NCBI RefSeq assembly: GCF_014137855.1 | Contig: NZ_JACGWT010000004.1 | Span: 480,896-544,895, forward strand | From: Microlunatus kandeliicorticis | GTDB taxonomy: Bacteria > Actinomycetota > Actinomycetes > Propionibacteriales > Propionibacteriaceae | Length of the DNA stretch: 64,000 nt | Direction of reading: 5' to 3' | Shown here: in pieces, positions 53,254 through 64,000 of the stretch | Numbering within the stretch: the stretch's first letter is position 1 | How the letters are laid out: every line of letters begins with the position of its first letter | Position numbers and translations under genes: made by a program | Notes under the pieces: model-generated | Databases searched by the model: none | What the model was told of the DNA's origin: nothing | The model's input: the letters and a program-made list of their open reading frames with translations, nothing else

Positions 53254-54675
53254 GTGATCACCGCCTCGCTGACCGCGCTCGCGGTCCGGACGGGCGGCTT
53301 CGTGCTGGTGCCGATGCACGGGATCGGCAACCGCCGCGACCTGCCGCTGCCCTTCGGTTTCGTGGTCGGCGGTGCCGCGGCTGCGCTGGTCGTCTCGTTC
53401 GTCGTGCTCTTCTTCGCCTGGCGGAGCCCGCGCTACCGGCCGCTGCTCGACCCGCTGGCCCGGCAGGTCTCGGACGTCCTGACCGCGGTGGTCGACGCCC
53501 GTGGCTTCCGGATCGCCGTCCGCGTGGTGGTCCTGCTCGTCTACCTGTGGGCCGGCCTGGCCCTGTTCGCCGGCCAGGACCTGCTGACCAACCCGGTGTT
53601 CGGCTTCGTCTTCGTCTGGATGTGGGTCGGGCTGGTCCCGCTGTCGCTGCTGCTGGGACCCTGGTTGCGGGTCACGAACCCGCTGCGCACCCTGCACCGC
53701 GGTCTCTGCGCGCTGGCCCGGACCGACCCTGACGAGGGGCTGGCCACCCTGCCCGCCCGGCTGGGGTGCTGGCCGGCCGCGGTGGGGATTTTCGGGTTCG
53801 CCTGGCTCGAGCTGATCCAGCCCGACCGGACCACGCTGCCGGTGCTGCGGGTCTGGGCGCTCGCCTGGCTGGTGCTGCTGGTGCTCGGCGCGGTGGTGTT
53901 CGGCCGGCGCTGGATCGCCGCGGCCGACCCGTTCGAGGTGTACGCGTCCGCGGTCGCCCGGCTGTCGCCGTGGCGCCGGGTCGACGGCCGGGTCACCCTG
54001 GTCAACCCGCTGGCCGGACTGACCGCGTCCACGCCGCCGCCCGGCTCGGCCGCGGTGGTCGCCGCGTTGCTCGGCAGCACCGCCTACGACAGCTTCTCCA
54101 ACACCACCTTCTGGATCTCCACCGTCCAGGACTCCACACTCCCGCCAGAGCTCTGGCAGACCGGCGGGCTGCTGGTCATGATGCTCGCGGTCGGGCTGAG
54201 CTTCGGGCTCGGCACCGTGCTGATGGCGCCGTTCACGGCGCCGCGGCGTCGCGCCGTCGAGCTGCCCCGGCTGATGGCCCCCACGGTGGTGCCGATCGTG
54301 GTCGGGTACGCGATCGCGCACTACGCGACGCTGCTGGTGGTCGAGGGGCAGCGGACCGCGATCCACTGGTCCGACCCGCTCGGGCTCGGCTGGAACGTCT
54401 TCGGCAGCGCCCGGATGGGCGTCAACGCCTCGATCTACGACCACCCGACCGCGGTCGCCGTGGTGCAGGTGGTGGCCATCGTCGGCGGCCACGTGCTCGG
54501 CATCGTGGCCGCCCACGAGAAGTCGCTGCAGCTGTTCGCCCCGGCCGGAGCGGACGGTCGGACCGCGCCGGGCGCCGAGCCGGGGCTGCGGACCGTCGTG
54601 CTGGGGCAGCTGCCGTTGCTGGTGGTGATGGTGTTCTACACCTGCGCCGGGCTGCTGCTGCTGTTCTCGCCCTGA
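53254..54675 (+). CDS. Polytopic membrane protein paired with cupredoxin lipoprotein
   Basis: 473 residues from GTG 53254, with about ten or eleven hydrophobic helices and conserved-looking loops (LLGPWLRVTNPLRTLHR, GSTAYDSFSNTTFW, VEGQRTAIHWSDPLGLGWN). It has no transporter signature I recognise. It follows the cupredoxin lipoprotein in the same direction, and such pairs recur in Actinomycetota. Several His and acidic residues sit in predicted extracellular loops. A role in metal or redox handling is only suggested by the neighbour. Confidence 0.78.
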   Translation: MITASLTALAVRTGGFVLVPMHGIGNRRDLPLPFGFVVGGAAAALVVSFVVLFFAWRSPRYRPLLDPLARQVSDVLTAVVDARGFRIAVRVVVLLVYLWAGLALFAGQDLLTNPVFGFVFVWMWVGLVPLSLLLGPWLRVTNPLRTLHRGLCALARTDPDEGLATLPARLGCWPAAVGIFGFAWLELIQPDRTTLPVLRVWALAWLVLLVLGAVVFGRRWIAAADPFEVYASAVARLSPWRRVDGRVTLVNPLAGLTASTPPPGSAAVVAALLGSTAYDSFSNTTFWISTVQDSTLPPELWQTGGLLVMMLAVGLSFGLGTVLMAPFTAPRRRAVELPRLMAPTVVPIVVGYAIAHYATLLVVEGQRTAIHWSDPLGLGWNVFGSARMGVNASIYDHPTAVAVVQVVAIVGGHVLGIVAAHEKSLQLFAPAGADGRTAPGAEPGLRTVVLGQLPLLVVMVFYTCAGLLLLFSP

Positions 54676-54757
54676 GGCCGTGGACCGCAGGCAGCCCCTG
54701 TCCACAGATCGGCGGCGGGCTCTGGCCCGCCGCGGCGACCGTCGCCAGAGTGCTGTC

Positions 54758-55510
54758 GTGGACGTGATCAGCGCAGCCGGCCCCGCTCAGCGCACCGGAC
54801 AGGATCCCGCCCCGGCGGCCACGGTCACCGGGCGGCCGCTGCCGCCGCTGGGCCCGCCGGTGCTCGACTGGGCCCGGTCCCCGGACGGGGACGGCGACGA
54901 CCAGCCGGCGCTCCCCGACCTCGGCGGCCCCGCCGGTCCGGAGCCGTTTCCGGACGCCGAGGCGTCGCCCGAGCGCTCGACCACACCGACGCCCGCACCG
55001 ACGACCGCGGGCGTCCGGCCGGCGTACGTCCACGACCGCTGGGACGGACCGGTTCCGCTCGTCGACCCGCCGGGTCCAGAGCGTCGGCGGTCCGGCTCCG
55101 ACCTCGTCAGCACGTCGTCCGTTCCCGGGCTCCCGGATCCCGAGCGATGGAGCCGATGGCTGGCCGGGCTGGTGGTCGAGGTGGTCCACGGACGCCGTCC
55201 GGCCGTTCAGCTGGCTCGCTGGACCGACGAACGGGCGCTGGCCACGGTGGTGCTGCGGAGCCGCCAGCTGCGCCGCGACCGCGCACGGGCCACGCTCCTG
55301 GCGGGCTCGCTCCCGGCGGGGCGAGTGGCGGGCGGACCGGCCACCCGGATCGGTGTGCGGGTCCAGCGGCCCTCGGCCGGCGCCGTCGAGGTCGCCGTGG
55401 TGGTCGGTGGTCCCGCGCCGACGGCGATGGCCCTCCGGCTCGAGGGTCGCGGCGAGCGCTGGCTGTGCACGGCGCTCGACTTCGGTCCGCAGACGCCGCA
55501 GCCCGGCTGA
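54758..55510 (+). CDS. Rv3235-like protein (DUF6459 type)
   Basis: 250 residues from GTG 54758 (GTG 54680 is in frame, but the bases between look non-coding and include CTGTCCACAG). The N-terminal half is Pro/Asp/Gly-rich and disordered; residues about 130-250 form the conserved domain (WSRWLAGLVVEVVHGRRPAVQLARWTDERAL, then beta strands). Rv3235-like genes lie next to secA throughout Actinomycetota, as here, where it converges on secA. Function unknown. Confidence 0.78.
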   Translation: MDVISAAGPAQRTGQDPAPAATVTGRPLPPLGPPVLDWARSPDGDGDDQPALPDLGGPAGPEPFPDAEASPERSTTPTPAPTTAGVRPAYVHDRWDGPVPLVDPPGPERRRSGSDLVSTSSVPGLPDPERWSRWLAGLVVEVVHGRRPAVQLARWTDERALATVVLRSRQLRRDRARATLLAGSLPAGRVAGGPATRIGVRVQRPSAGAVEVAVVVGGPAPTAMALRLEGRGERWLCTALDFGPQTPQPG

Positions 55511-55527
55511 CCGTCGGTCAGCCGGGC
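55501..55527 (+). terminator. Convergent terminator hairpin overlapping a stop codon
   Basis: GCCCGGCTGACC (55501-55512) and GGTCAGCCGGGC (55516-55527) pair perfectly over 12 bases with a three-base loop. The left arm contains the TGA of the Rv3235-like gene. Lying between that gene and secA (convergent), it can serve both strands. No T run. Confidence 0.7.
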
Positions 55528-55568
55528 TGCGGCGTGCGCTGCGTAGGCGTGCGCTGCGGTGAGGACGC

Positions 55569-58484
<2,916 letters not shown>

Positions 58485-58632
58485 GGGTCGAACGCTCCTG
58501 GGAGTAGACAGCGGGTGGATCGGCGCGGGGCCGCACCGGTGGCTCGGGGTGGCCGCGGGGGGTGGCCACGGTGCCCGGCGCGGGGCGACCGCTCGTCCAT
58601 CGTAATGCGCCGGGCCTGAGCGGTCGGTCCGC
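58485..58632 (-). promoter_or_regulatory. secA upstream region
   Basis: 148 bases between the YcaQ-type gene and secA, same strand. It contains the AGGAG ribosome site (about 58495-58499). No promoter hexamers fit well, so secA could be partly transcribed from upstream. Confidence 0.4.
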
Positions 58633-59964
58633 TCAGGGTGGCGGCCGGTCGGCCGTCCCGTCCCGCGGCGCGCCCTGGCCGGAACCGAGCCCGCCGGAGA
58701 CCGCGCCGGAGAGCGCAGCGGCCAGGTCGCCGCGCGGCTGCACCACGACGTCGCCGAGACCCAGCCAGCCGGCGGCGAGCCGGAGCTCGGCGGCCAACGC
58801 GGCGGCCACCTCCCCAGTCGGCCGGTCGATCCCGGCCTCGGCCCAGGCACCGTTGACCCGGAGCACCCCGGAGGCGCGGTCCGCCTTGAGGTCGACCCGG
58901 GCGGCGAACCGCTCGCCGAACAGGAACGGGTAGACGTAGTAGCCGTAGCGCCGCTTGGCCTCGGGGACGTAGATCTCGATCCGGTAGTCGAAGTCGAACA
59001 GTGCGGCCAGCCGGTCCCGCTCGAACATCACCGAGTCGAACGGGCTGACCAGGGCGGAGACCTCGACCCGACGCGGGACGACGGTGCGGTGCCACAGGTA
59101 GAGCTGCCGTCCGCGGGTGCCGACGTCGTCCCAGCCGTGCACCCGGACCGGGAGCAGCTCACCGGCCTCGACGAGCTCGGCCACCGCCTGCTTGGTCCGC
59201 TCCGGGCGGGTGCGGAAGTAGTCGCGCAGGTCGGGCTCGCTGGCCAGCCCGAGCGCCTGCGCGGCCCGGCGGACCAGGGTCCGCATCGCCTCTGGCTCGT
59301 CGGGGGTCGGGGTGGCGACCACCGACGGCGGCAGCACCCGTTCGGGCAGGTCGTAGAGCCGTTCGAACGAGCTGTTCCGCCGGGCCGCGGTGATCGCGCC
59401 GGTGAAGAACAGCCACTCGCAGGCGGTCTTGACGTCCGACCAGTTCCAGCCCCAGTGGTCGCGCCGCCGCTCCGGGTCCGGGTCGAGGTCGCGGGCGCTG
59501 GTGGGGCCCCGGCGGTCGAGCTCGGCCAGCACCCAGTCGAGCAGCTCGGGCTTCTCGTCCCGGATCCGCTTGACCGAACCCCACATGTCGGTCTCGGCCC
59601 AGCCCTGCATCCGGCTGCGCAGTGCGGGCTGGAGGGTGACGTCGATCAGGCTCGCCGCGTGCCCCCAGTACTCGAACAGCCGCCGTGGCGCACGTCCGGC
59701 GGCCCGGTCGAGCAGGGCCGGGTCGTAGTGGCCGAGCCGGGAGAACAGCGGCAGGTAGTGGGCGCGGGCGACGACGTTGATCGAGTCGATCTGGAACTGG
59801 GCCAGCCGGTCGACGTGGCCCTGCAGGTCCCGCATCCCCGGGACCCGGTCCGGGCGCCGACCGAGGCCCTGGGCAGCCAGCACCACCCGCCGCGCCTCGG
59901 CCCGGCTCAGGCTCTCGCGCGGGCGCCGCGGGGCCGGGCTGGGGGCCGGGCTGGACGTCGCCAT
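58633..59964 (-). CDS. YcaQ/AlkX-type winged-helix DNA glycosylase
   Basis: 443 residues of the HTH_42 family, which unhooks DNA interstrand crosslinks and alkylated bases. The catalytic QxD motif is present as QID (58-60, in [25 protein letters not shown]), followed by the EYWGHAAS segment and a C-terminal beta-barrel (about 300-410, [15 protein letters not shown] and [14 protein letters not shown]). The QxD form points to the YcaQ/AlkX branch rather than AlkZ. The C-terminal 25 residues are Gly/Pro/Arg-rich. Upstream and downstream neighbours (HPF, secA) are unrelated in function. Confidence 0.85.
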   Translation of the reverse strand: MATSSPAPSPAPRRPRESLSRAEARRVVLAAQGLGRRPDRVPGMRDLQGHVDRLAQFQIDSINVVARAHYLPLFSRLGHYDPALLDRAAGRAPRRLFEYWGHAASLIDVTLQPALRSRMQGWAETDMWGSVKRIRDEKPELLDWVLAELDRRGPTSARDLDPDPERRRDHWGWNWSDVKTACEWLFFTGAITAARRNSSFERLYDLPERVLPPSVVATPTPDEPEAMRTLVRRAAQALGLASEPDLRDYFRTRPERTKQAVAELVEAGELLPVRVHGWDDVGTRGRQLYLWHRTVVPRRVEVSALVSPFDSVMFERDRLAALFDFDYRIEIYVPEAKRRYGYYVYPFLFGERFAARVDLKADRASGVLRVNGAWAEAGIDRPTGEVAAALAAELRLAAGWLGLGDVVVQPRGDLAAALSGAVSGGLGSGQGAPRDGTADRPPP

Positions 59965-60015
59965 GCGCTCACCCTAGGGAGCGGCACCGACAGTCCGGCC
60001 CGGCCTCCGCGGGTC

Positions 60016-60660
60016 TCAGGCGTCGACCAGCTCCTCGACGGTCTCGAGGTGGATGACGCCGTAGTCGTAGCCGTGACGGCGGTACACCACCGCCGGCCGG
60101 TGGGTATCCGCGTCGACGAACAGGAAGAAGTCGTGACCGACCAGCTCCATCTCGTGCAGGGCCTGTTCCAGGTTCATCGGCGCGGCCTGGTGCGTCTTCT
60201 CCCGGACCACCAGCGGTCCGTCGCCCTGGACCTCCATCCCGGCCACGGTCCGGGTGCCCGGGTCCTGGTCGCCGTCCGTGCCGTCCATGCCCTCGGGCGT
60301 CTCCAGCGGCTGGTCGGCGGCGGCCTCCTGCAGCGAGCGCGGTCGCCGGCTGCCGCGGTGCACCCGCCGTCGGTCGGCCGAGCGGCGGAGCTGGGCCATC
60401 AGCTTGTCCAACGCCATGTCGAAGGCGGCCACCTTGTCCTCGGAGGCGGCCTCGGCCCGGACCACCGGACCCTTGCCCTTGAGCGTGATCTCGACGCGGC
60501 TGGCCTGGTCGTGTTGTCGCTTGTTCCGCTCGGCCGAGACCTCGACCTCGACCCGGATGACCCGGTCGTTGAGCTTCTCGAGCCGGGTGATCTTCTCCTC
60601 CACGAAGGAGCGGAACCCCTCCTGCACCGTGCAGTGCCGGCTCTTCACGACAACATCCAT
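60016..60660 (-). CDS. hpf: Long-form ribosome hibernation promoting factor
   Basis: 214 residues. The N-terminal domain (1-100: DVVVKSRHCTVQEGFRSFVEEKI, EVEVSAERNKRQHDQASRVEITL) binds the 30S decoding site; a linker (100-155) leads to the C-terminal dimerisation domain (about 158-214: MNLEQALHEMELVGHDFFLFVDADTHRPAVVYRRHGYDYGVI). Long HPF joins 70S ribosomes into inactive 100S dimers. A strong GAGGAGG stands five bases before the ATG. Confidence 0.96.
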   Translation of the reverse strand: MDVVVKSRHCTVQEGFRSFVEEKITRLEKLNDRVIRVEVEVSAERNKRQHDQASRVEITLKGKGPVVRAEAASEDKVAAFDMALDKLMAQLRRSADRRRVHRGSRRPRSLQEAAADQPLETPEGMDGTDGDQDPGTRTVAGMEVQGDGPLVVREKTHQAAPMNLEQALHEMELVGHDFFLFVDADTHRPAVVYRRHGYDYGVIHLETVEELVDA

Positions 60661-60926
60661 CTCTGCCTCCTCGGGCGCGCTGCGCCATCGGTGATCACGG
60701 CATCCGGAAACGCGCGAGCCCGGTCCGGAGCGCCCGCGTCAGCAGGTCTCCGAGCCGGGCTCGGCGTGGATGCGAGGACGGGGAGCGGCCGGGACTCCGG
60801 CCGGGCGGCCCCGCGGACGGGACCGTCAGCGGGCCGGCGACCGGCCCCGCAGATCCCCCGACGGGCGGTCCCACGGACCGGGTCGTCGGGAAGCGGATCG
60901 CAGGACGAGCGCTCCATGGAGTGACG

Positions 60927-61796
60927 TTAGCCGCCGCCCCCGGGGAAAGCCAGGCGCGGGGTGCCCGGCCGGCGAACCGACAGCAGATTCACAGACGCGG
61001 CCGCCGGTCGCGACGGGCTCCGCCGCCGGGTCGCGGCGACCGTCGCCGCACCGAGCACGGGCAGCCCGGCGCGCTCCAGCGTCCGGGCCGCCTCGAGCAG
61101 GCTCGCGCCGGTGGTGACCAGGTCGTCCACCACCACCACCGGCGTCCCGGCGTACCGCCCGGCATCGAGCCCCCGACCGGTGAGGGCGGACAGGTCGAGC
61201 GGGCCGAGCCGCCACCGTCCGGCGGTCCGGAAGGCGCCCCGGACGTTCGCCGCCCGCGCCACCCGGTCGAGACCGCTCTGGTCGGCCAACCGGCGGGCCG
61301 GCCGCAGCAGCACGCGGGCGCCCACCGGACCACCGGTGGCCACGCTCGCCCGGCGGGCCGCCCGCCGGGCCAGCGCCAGCGTGGCGTCCCGGCCGCGACG
61401 ACGGACCGCCGCAGCCGACGACGGCACCGGCACCAGCACCACGGGCGTCTCCGTGGGTGTCCCCGCCCGCTCGAGCCGCCCGGTCAGCACGAGCAGCCGC
61501 ACCACCGCGTCGCCCAGCCGGTCCCCGAGGAAGCCGGTGAGCGTCCAGGCCTGCCGGTCCTTGTGGGCGCTGATCAGCTCGCGGAGCACCGGGTCGGACG
61601 GCCCGGCCGCGACGGTGAGCGGGAAGTCGTCGGGACACGGCTCAGGGAGCACCGGCCGGGGGCGCCGGGCCAGCACCGCGTCCCGGCACCGTCCGCACAC
61701 CGTCAGCCCCGGAGCGCCGCAGCCGTGACAGCGGGCGCCGAGCAGCAGGTCGGCCGCGCTCTCCAGCGCGAGCCGTCCGGCAGCGCGCCCCGACAC
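60927..61796 (-). CDS. ComF family phosphoribosyltransferase-like protein
   Basis: 289 residues from GTG 61796 (GTG 61874 is in frame but encodes a low-complexity Ser/Gly stretch). An N-terminal zinc ribbon CHGCGAPGLTVCGRC (23-37) is followed by a phosphoribosyltransferase domain with the PRPP loop VVVVDDLVTTGASLLEAA. Such ComF proteins work in DNA uptake in naturally competent bacteria, but in Actinomycetota they are widespread next to lpqB without proof of competence. Start uncertain. Confidence 0.85.
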   Translation of the reverse strand: MSGRAAGRLALESAADLLLGARCHGCGAPGLTVCGRCRDAVLARRPRPVLPEPCPDDFPLTVAAGPSDPVLRELISAHKDRQAWTLTGFLGDRLGDAVVRLLVLTGRLERAGTPTETPVVLVPVPSSAAAVRRRGRDATLALARRAARRASVATGGPVGARVLLRPARRLADQSGLDRVARAANVRGAFRTAGRWRLGPLDLSALTGRGLDAGRYAGTPVVVVDDLVTTGASLLEAARTLERAGLPVLGAATVAATRRRSPSRPAAASVNLLSVRRPGTPRLAFPGGGG

Positions 61797-61978
61797 CCCG
61801 CCCGACCCTGTGCCCGAGACCGAGCCTGAGACTTCGTGAGCGCGGCGGCGTGCGGGCCAGCGTGCGGGTTCCACGCCCCCACCCTGGGACGGTGGCCCGT
61901 TGGGGAGGTGGTCGGCCCGGCCGGTCTGTGGACGGCGCTCCGGGGTCGCTCCCCGCTGTGGACGAGCCCGCGGCCGGC

Positions 61979-63757
61979 TCAGCCCGGGTAGGCCGGCACC
62001 CGCAGCTTGGACGAGAACGGCGGCCAGTAGTCGCTGCTCCGGTAGACCCAGGTCTCGTCGCCCTGGCCGGCGATCACCGCACGGAACAGCGAGCTCGGGT
62101 CGATCGCGGTGGCGATGCTGGTGGCCCGCCAGTCGTCGCTGCTGCCGAGCCGCTCGGTCTTCGAGCCGTCCTGCTCGACCCCGTACGGCTCGACCGAGGC
62201 GCTCGGCCCGGGCGAGCCCAGCACGATCAGCTCGGTCGGGGTGATCCAGCCGACGTCGTCGAGCCGTCGCAGCGCCGAGCCCGACGGCGCGACCTGGATC
62301 TCACGGAGCGGGCCGATGGTCAGGTGGTCCCCGCGGACGATGGTGGCCAGGGCCAGCACGTCGCTGCCGTTCTGCTCCCCCACCACCGCCAGCCGCGACC
62401 CGTCGGGCGAGATCCGGAACGCGGTGACGTCCAGGTCACCGAGCCAGTCGGGCCGGACCTCGACCGTGGACGACCCGCGCGCCACCCAGATCGTCGGGGT
62501 CCCGGTGGCGTCCTGGCCGATCGTCCAGAGCTCGTCGTAGCGGGTGAACTGCGGCCGTAGCAGCGCCCGGGCCTTGTCGAGCACCACCACCGGGTCGACG
62601 GCCGCGACCGCACCCCGGCGCAGCGTGGTGCGGCCGTCGGTGACCGCGGCCAGGGTGGAGCCCGAGGTCGAGGCGGCGAGGCTGTCGATCGCGTAGGCGG
62701 CCTTGCCGAAGGGACCCGGCACCGGCCGGAGGACCGGGCTCTCGCCAGTCTCGTCGACGGTGACCACCGTGTTGCCGTTCGAGCCGGAGGCGCCGACCAG
62801 GGTGGTGCTGGCCTGCGGCGAGATCGGCCCCTTCTGCGCGCCGGCGTCGATCGGGATGAAGGTCTCGTTGCCCTGGGTCACCTGGTCGCGGACGGTGAGC
62901 GGCTCGTTGTTGACGGTGAGCTGGACACCGCGGATGCCGGTCTGCTGCCGCAGCGTCCAGGTGATCTGCGCGACCAGGTTGCTCCGCTGGTCGTCGGTCA
63001 GCCCGGCCACCTGGCCGCTCAGCGACACCTGGGCCAGCCCGTCGACCACCGGCACCGAGTTGGTGTTGAGCGTGGTCTTGGCCGGGAAGGCGGTGGTCAC
63101 CGCCGGGCTCAGCCAGGCCGACGGCCCGTTGAGCAGCGCCTGGATCAGCGAGGCCTCGATCCGGCCCTCGCTGGGCAGGTAGATGGGGTCGGGGACGAGC
63201 GCGGTGAAGCTCGGGTCGTAGAAGTACAGGTCGAACGGGGTGAACGCGCTGGCGAAGCTGGTCTGCGAGATCAGCAGCCCGTCCGGCGGGTTGCCGATCC
63301 GCCACTGGCCGTTCTCCTTGACCATGCCGAAGTTCTGCACCAGCTCGCCGCTGCTCGGCTGGTACGCCCCGTCGGCTCCGAGCACGCCGGTCCGGGTGGC
63401 CGACAGCACCGCCGAGTCGTCGGTGGTGGCCAGCTGCCGGTCGTCGAAGATCGTCACCTTGTCACCGGGTCGCCAGGACTGCCGGCTGGCGCTGGTGAGG
63501 AACTGGCGGGCCACGTCGTAGTTGGGCTCGTAGCGGGTCATGGCCAACAGGAAGCCCTCGACGATCAGCCGCGGCGGCGCGTCCTGCACCGGTGGCTTCG
63601 GGACGATCTCGCTGCGGTTGTCGGGCAGCCCGCGGACCTGCTCGACCTGCTCGACCTTGCCGCTGGTGGGGATCGACACGCAGCCGGCAGTGACCAGCAC
63701 GGCCAGCACGGCCAGCACCGCGACGACCGCGCGGATCAGCTTCCGACGCCGGATCAC
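61979..63757 (-). CDS. lpqB: Lipoprotein LpqB, MtrAB partner
   Basis: 592-residue lipoprotein that interacts with the MtrB sensor and tunes MtrA signalling, affecting cell division and envelope. Signal peptide with lipobox VTAGC (Cys26); a GerMN domain (about 165-300) and a C-terminal beta-propeller-like LpqB domain follow. The GTG start overlaps the preceding mtrB stop by four bases, the conserved mtrA-mtrB-lpqB order. comF lies downstream on the same strand. Confidence 0.94.
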   Translation of the reverse strand: MIRRRKLIRAVVAVLAVLAVLVTAGCVSIPTSGKVEQVEQVRGLPDNRSEIVPKPPVQDAPPRLIVEGFLLAMTRYEPNYDVARQFLTSASRQSWRPGDKVTIFDDRQLATTDDSAVLSATRTGVLGADGAYQPSSGELVQNFGMVKENGQWRIGNPPDGLLISQTSFASAFTPFDLYFYDPSFTALVPDPIYLPSEGRIEASLIQALLNGPSAWLSPAVTTAFPAKTTLNTNSVPVVDGLAQVSLSGQVAGLTDDQRSNLVAQITWTLRQQTGIRGVQLTVNNEPLTVRDQVTQGNETFIPIDAGAQKGPISPQASTTLVGASGSNGNTVVTVDETGESPVLRPVPGPFGKAAYAIDSLAASTSGSTLAAVTDGRTTLRRGAVAAVDPVVVLDKARALLRPQFTRYDELWTIGQDATGTPTIWVARGSSTVEVRPDWLGDLDVTAFRISPDGSRLAVVGEQNGSDVLALATIVRGDHLTIGPLREIQVAPSGSALRRLDDVGWITPTELIVLGSPGPSASVEPYGVEQDGSKTERLGSSDDWRATSIATAIDPSSLFRAVIAGQGDETWVYRSSDYWPPFSSKLRVPAYPG

Positions 63758-64000
63758 CGGACCCGCCCCCGAGCCGGCTCGTCGTCGGTGACCAGCACCG
63801 GGCCGGTGACCTCGCGAGCACCACCGGTCTGCTCCTGCTCCGGCCGGTCACCGTCCGGTCGGTCCTGCTCGTGGTGGTCGTCGGCGGCCCGGTCACCGGC
63901 GGGACCGGCTCCCAGCGGTATGGGGGTGGCCTCGGCCGCCGCCTCCCCGAGCGGCTCGGTCGGCTCGGGCAGTCCGAACAGGTCGCGCGGGACCAGCGGG
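63754..64000 (-). CDS. mtrB: 3' end of sensor kinase gene mtrB
   Basis: The minus strand is open from the window edge to a TGA at 63754-63756 that overlaps the lpqB GTG (GTGA). The 81 visible codons give a polar, Pro/Glu/Asp-rich tail (starts PLVPRDLFGLPEP, ends DDEPARGRVR) after the kinase core, which is outside the window. Identity rests on the conserved mtrB-lpqB junction and on the tail composition, not on a catalytic motif. Confidence 0.72.
   Translation of the reverse strand, partial: PLVPRDLFGLPEPTEPLGEAAAEATPIPLGAGPAGDRAADDHHEQDRPDGDRPEQEQTGGAREVTGPVLVTDDEPARGRVR

Noticed and set aside
54680..54757. Longer start for the Rv3235-like gene
   Set aside because: The segment lacks a properly spaced ribosome site and its codons look non-coding (CTGTCCACAG motif); kept only as an alternative.

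Overview
The window is chromosomal DNA from a high-GC Actinomycetota. Evidence: very strong third-position GC, frequent GTG starts, a mycothiol ligase (mshC), an MtrB-LpqB junction, an Rv3235-like gene beside secA, an NAD-specific large glutamate dehydrogenase, actinobacterial conserved genes of unknown function (DUF3090, SCO1664-like, DUF2505, DUF5703, DUF6912) and bacterial Ku. I cannot name the genus. Almost everything is housekeeping; I see no prophage, IS element, CRISPR array or tRNA gene.

Layout. 1-1982: end of a xylulokinase-type sugar kinase and a beta-carbonic anhydrase (+). 2003-3397: NCS2 nucleobase permease (-). 3556-9362: a complete rRNA operon on the minus strand (16S-23S-5S), with two good promoters, a 23S processing stem and a perfect intrinsic terminator. 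9393-18472: a minus-strand operon argC-[ACT protein]-argJ-argB-argD-argF-argR-argH-tyrS; seven successive junctions are 4-nt ATGA/GTGA overlaps and a likely ArgR operator abuts argC. 18555-19529: an SDR (+). 19553-25676: pheT, pheS, an rRNA methyltransferase, rplT, rpmI and infC (-); infC appears to start at AUC behind a leader with an attenuator-like hairpin. 26000-29755: SseB-like protein, small membrane protein (+), PH-domain protein, hisG, hisE and a PnuC-type transporter preceded by an FMN riboswitch.

30160-33381: accessory-looking island with a secreted, highly repetitive Thr/Val/Pro protein, a small companion ORF, strong hairpins and a cluster of dispersed palindromes. 33382-37075: mshC with a kinase-fold protein, DUF3090 and a histidine phosphatase. 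37204-41902: flavin-reductase-like protein, LLM oxidoreductase, aldo/keto reductase, DUF5703, ParA and a PHP phosphoesterase. 41926-49219: NAD-glutamate dehydrogenase, DUF2505 and P5C dehydrogenase, linking proline, glutamate and 2-oxoglutarate. 49273-55510: Ku, DUF6912, a WS/DGAT-like acyltransferase with a histone-H1-like tail, a cupredoxin lipoprotein with a polytopic membrane protein, and an Rv3235-like protein. 55569-64000: secA with a His/Asp-rich insert, a YcaQ-type DNA glycosylase, long HPF, ComF, lpqB and the 3' end of mtrB.

The most interesting items are the CASTOR-like (ACT_7) protein inside the arginine operon, the AUC start and attenuator of infC, the FMN-riboswitch/PnuC unit with a ribosome-site-masking hairpin, the repetitive secreted protein, the acyltransferase with an H1-like tail and a changed catalytic motif, and the poly-His tract in SecA.
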